Below, in pieces: positions 60,638 through 64,000 of a stretch of 64,000 nt of DNA; the stretch's first letter is position 1; each line of letters opens with the position of its first letter. Source of the stretch: Adineta vaga. Lineage: Eukaryota; Rotifera. The notes under the pieces are model-generated. The model worked only from the letters and a program-made list of their open reading frames with translations. It ran no database searches and had not been told where the DNA came from. Where the stretch lies: the NCBI GenBank assembly GCA_021613535.1, contig CP075497.1:5022001-5086000 (forward strand). The letters run 5' to 3'. Made by a program: the position numbers and the translations under genes.

Positions 60638-62726
60638 TATCACTTATCATCAACATCATCATTAACATCACGTAAAAGCAAAAGGGCAAGAATAGTAATA
60701 TCTTCTAGACATTGTGTAACTTCTTTTTTCTCTCTTGATTGTCCATTGTCTATTGGAATTTTTGTAATCATTTTCGTCTTACGATAGAGAAGAAGAAGAA
60801 ATGAGAAGGGCAAGCGTTAACATATATAAAATAAAAGAAAGATATATGTATAGTGTATTTTTCTGCATCATCAGGGTGTAAAAAGCGCAAGCACGTTTTG
60901 TCGTCAATGCTAGGTGCACGTTTAGTTTGTTAGTTCTTACATCATCTAACGTTGTTGTCATCGTCTAATCGATCTTTCACATCATTTGTGTATTCAAGAT
61001 GAATTCTTTTGTTTATTCTTAATTATTTTTTACAACATTATCCTCGCTTACGTTGTCACATACATACATACACACATACACCTAGCTTTTTATATTGTAT
61101 AAATATAATGAAAAGAAGAAGGTAAAAAAGAAAAGAAAAGAGCGTGTTGTATCTCTTTCATCGTTCATCATTGAATCGTTCCGGTAATCGGATCGTTTTT
61201 TTTCTTCTTAGGTATACACACACCTTTTTTGATTGTTCTTCACACCATATATATATATACATATATACGTTCTCATTCCTATGTAAAGGTCACAGATTAC
61301 GAAATCGATTTTCGTTGTCACCGACCAACATCAGTGAACATACACGATCAAGTTCGAACGACTTTCCACCTACTTACCAATAGCCATCAGATGTTCATCA
61401 TTGTCTTCTGATAGATTTGCTTTCGGCGGCGTTTTTTTTCTCATCTCGAGACAATAGACGTCGTTCTCATCGTCTACTTATCATCTTAGGCTCAGCCCGC
61501 TATAGAGATGGTACTTTTTATGTTCGCTTATTGAAAAATCACTTTGCTCAATTCATATGCCCTCTGGTCTCTTTGCTTTTTCTCATCTAATCGTCTAAGT
61601 AGTCTCATCTATTCAATGTTAGTCACTTGTTCGTTGTTGTTTTTCTTTTTATTTAAGAATGAATGATTGATCGACTTAGAAATATTAAGCTCTTGAACAG
61701 TTGATCAATATATTTCGAAGATGATGTATATAAATATTCTGTTCTTAATTTCCGCATTTGATCGATCTGGAAGATTTTAATCAAGGTTAAGAAATATATG
61801 CAACATAGAATATGATGTCATTTTAATATAACGGTAAAAAATCCTTTATTTGGGTTGACATGATGATTATTTCCTGTATTTGTTTTTAATCTCGCATGCT
61901 GTTTGAACTTGTCGGTCGAGTTACTTGCTTTACTTTTACTAAGTTACTACTTGCATGTATATGTACAAAAAGAAAACGATAGACAGACAGCAGACAAATG
62001 AATAAGAAAAAGTGTACACTCGAGAATCAGACTCGACTGACGACATCCGTTGTTCGCGTAATTTGACTTTTCCTTAATTGTACGGAAACGAAGACAGAAA
62101 AAGACTAATTAAAGACGTTTGAAATATGATGACGATGTTATGTTCGCTTGGTCAAGAACATCAGGAACTAACGAATGTCTCCTAACATTTAAATCGATTC
62201 TTGTCAACCTGTCTGTATATATTCAATCAGACGATTAATTGAGGAAATGAAAACAAGACGAGACTTTTGATGATGCCATAGGGAGACATTTTCTCAACAA
62301 AAATGATATATTCAAAGAATAAGACAAAAAGAAAGAGGAAATTCATTATCATTAGTAACAACATTCTTTGTCACTTTACGTTGTACTATTATGATTTACT
62401 CTAGTGATTCAATAGATTTGTAATGTAGTTATTTCTCATCAATATAATAGAATAAAAAATGAATCAATATTTGATTTTTTTTATATATATTCTAACTTAC
62501 TATGACAAGTACTCTTAACATAGATTGTATATGTAATTTAGTTAACATTTTTCTACATGATAGATGTTGCTTGAACTAGTGTCTTACATGAATGTCAAGT
62601 TGAATTGAGGTGATACTTTCTATTTTATGTTCTTAGAAGAAAATGTTATAAATTAACTTGCTGATAAAGTAGATTTTAAATAGAAATCTCTTGAATTTTC
62701 GATGAATGAATGATTGAATATGTATT

Positions 62727-63627
62727 TTATTTTGAGAGAAAAGATGGTTCAATTACAAATGAAAATTCATCATAAATATATTCATCATATTTTCCATCAT
62801 CTGTCTTCTGTGAGCTAGATTTTACATTCATAATATCATGCATGGCTTTTGTTGCTTTGATAATCAATTTAGGTTGAACATTTGGAATATTATGACCTGG
62901 TAATATAGATCAACTTTTGAAGTCATTTTTGCTAATTTTTCTAATGAAATTAGATAATCTTGAAGATTTGTTTCTGGTCGATAGAGAAGAATTGGACCTT
63001 GATAAAAGGTATCACCAACAAATAATAAACGTTGTTTTTCATCAAGAAATGAAATAGAATCTGGTGCATGACCTGGTGTTGAGATAATTTCTAATTCATG
63101 ATCATGTCCAAGAATAATTCGATCACCTTCTTTGACATAGTTATTTATTTGGAAAGGATGGATACGATAGGTTTTACGGTTGAAACCTTTTGGTAAATAT
63201 TTTTCCCAAATCATGCCTGGTTGTAATTCGTTTGAGCTTCGTCAATTGAACCTTTGGCATTCTGTTCAGCAAATTCAGAATGAATACCATAGAGTGAACC
63301 AGAAAAACGCCAATTATCACCAACATGATCATGATGAGTATGTGTATTGATTACTTTCAATGATGTAGATGAAGGAATTAAAAATTCAACTATTTTTCGA
63401 ATATTTTCAATTCCCATTCCTGTATCAATCAGAAGAGAAGATTGAGAACCAATGACAAGATATGATATTGACTCTTCCCAATGATATGGTTCATAAATAG
63501 CAAAAACAGTAGGACGAATACGATAAACTTCAAACCATTTTTGAGATGGAACTGTAACGCGTTCGAGAAGAGAATATTGTGGTCGTGGTAATTTTGAACA
63601 CCAAGCTGGTTTTGTTAAAGAAGACAT
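62727..63627 (-). CDS. Metallo-beta-lactamase-fold hydrolase, intronless, two frame breaks
   Basis: MBL-fold hydrolases use a dinuclear metal centre. From ATG 63627: ISYLVIGSQSSLLIDTGMGI, the THTHHDHVGD metal motif (HxHxDH), ISTPGHAPDSISFLDEKQRL (His), LLFVGDTFYQGPILL (Asp) and LPGHNIPNVQPK (last His), so all metal ligands exist. The order suits MBLAC2-like or glyoxalase-II-like enzymes; substrate unknown. Unlike nearly all neighbours it has no intron. The locus is 901 bases long and needs two extra bases to be in frame: one at about 63232-63240 (SIDEA then SNELQPGMIWEK) and one at about 62900-62908 (VDLY then LPGHN). With both the protein would be 300 residues. Two breaks in one gene could mean a young pseudogene, but the rest is undecayed. 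Homology to bacterial enzymes should be tested. Confidence 0.85.
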
Positions 63628-64000
63628 CAGCCTAAATTAATCTTTGTATAGTTTGACTCAGAATGATATGAACATACCTTTTGGAAATCAATCGAAAGCA
63701 GCATTGATGTATATTCAACATTGTTTATTGAGAAGTTATTCGAATACGAATATTCTATTTATACGTAGTATCATGAGCAGATTTGTCACAGTTTCGATGA
63801 TATCAAAGAAAAAGATAAAATTCTTTCATAATCAAAAGTGAAACTAATACGAAAAAATAAGATGACTCAACATAAACTGTTTACCGTTTATTATTTAAGA
63901 AAAGGTCTCTTATCATGAAAAAAAACTATATTTTCTTATTTGTCATGTTCTGTGTTTTGACAGAACTCTTATTTGCGTTTTTCTTACGAATCTGTTCCAG
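63628..64000. other. Right end of window, no gene recognised
   Basis: Upstream flank of the MBL-fold gene. The 65-codon plus-strand frame at 63644-63841 lacks any family or splice context. Confidence 0.5.

Larger units (their letters stand above)
56679..62726. other. 6-kb gene-poor region rich in simple sequence
   Basis: This is the upstream side of the protocadherin gene. CT-rich polypyrimidine runs at about 57775-57935 and 60618-60637, (CGCA)n at about 58433-58445, TATATA and ACATACATA tracts at many places, and stem-like CT/GA strings are frequent. Candidate protein frames are short. One, 60137-60340, has balanced composition (noted in findings). No tRNA, rRNA or transposase was recognised. 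Confidence 0.5.

Overview
The window is nuclear DNA from a small-genome animal. It is AT-rich. Nearly every gene is cut by many short introns (about 50-70 bases, GT..AG, T-rich acceptors), and intergenic stretches are short except for a few long, repeat-speckled ones. The gene content is metazoan: PBX and LIM homeobox factors, a Crk adaptor, a septin, a kainate-type glutamate receptor, a TRPV channel and a protocadherin. Together with a bacterial-type MscL channel gene, this suggests a protostome such as a rotifer (bdelloid rotifers are known for acquired bacterial genes). The organism assignment is inference; no marker in the window fixes the species.

Layout. 0-3.5 kb: mscL-like gene (+), then a complete seven-exon Pbx/extradenticle gene (-). 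6.5-10.4 kb: Crk (+), a small predicted membrane protein (-), a SEPT2-group septin (-). 10.9-15.0 kb: a very long Lhx1/5-type LIM-homeobox gene (+). 15.4-19.4 kb: kainate-type ionotropic glutamate receptor (-). 21.9-24.0 kb: SLC33A1 acetyl-CoA transporter (+). 25.2-28.7 kb: threonyl-tRNA synthetase (+), tail-to-tail with a small basic membrane-anchored protein (-). 30.7-32.5 kb: PM20D1-like M20 peptidase (+). 34.8-38.1 kb: serine-rich coiled-coil protein (+). 39.2-42.3 kb: TRPV channel (+). 42.6-44.2 kb: WDR31 (+). 44.4-45.4 kb: leucine-rich-repeat protein (+). 46.2-47.1 kb: uncharacterised protein with a weak HIT-like motif (+). 47.6-49.7 kb: MOK kinase (-). 50.5-51.9 kb: phosphoserine aminotransferase (-). 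52.7-56.7 kb: protocadherin (-). 56.7-62.7 kb: gene-poor. 62.7-63.6 kb: intronless metallo-beta-lactamase-fold hydrolase (-).

The genes do not form one pathway. Transcription factors, neuronal or sensory receptors and ciliary proteins (WDR31, MOK, probably TRPV) lie among housekeeping enzymes.

Main points for follow-up: (i) an MscL channel in an animal context; (ii) single-base reading-frame breaks in six or seven otherwise well conserved genes, where summed exon lengths return to a multiple of three once one base is restored or removed, so most are probably assembly indels; (iii) a LIM-homeobox protein with an enormous disordered linker and a retainable intron that decides whether the homeodomain is made; (iv) a septin whose P-loop serine is alanine; (v) a threonyl-tRNA synthetase with an in-frame mitochondrial-presequence-like leader; (vi) a protocadherin tail with a PP1-docking motif.
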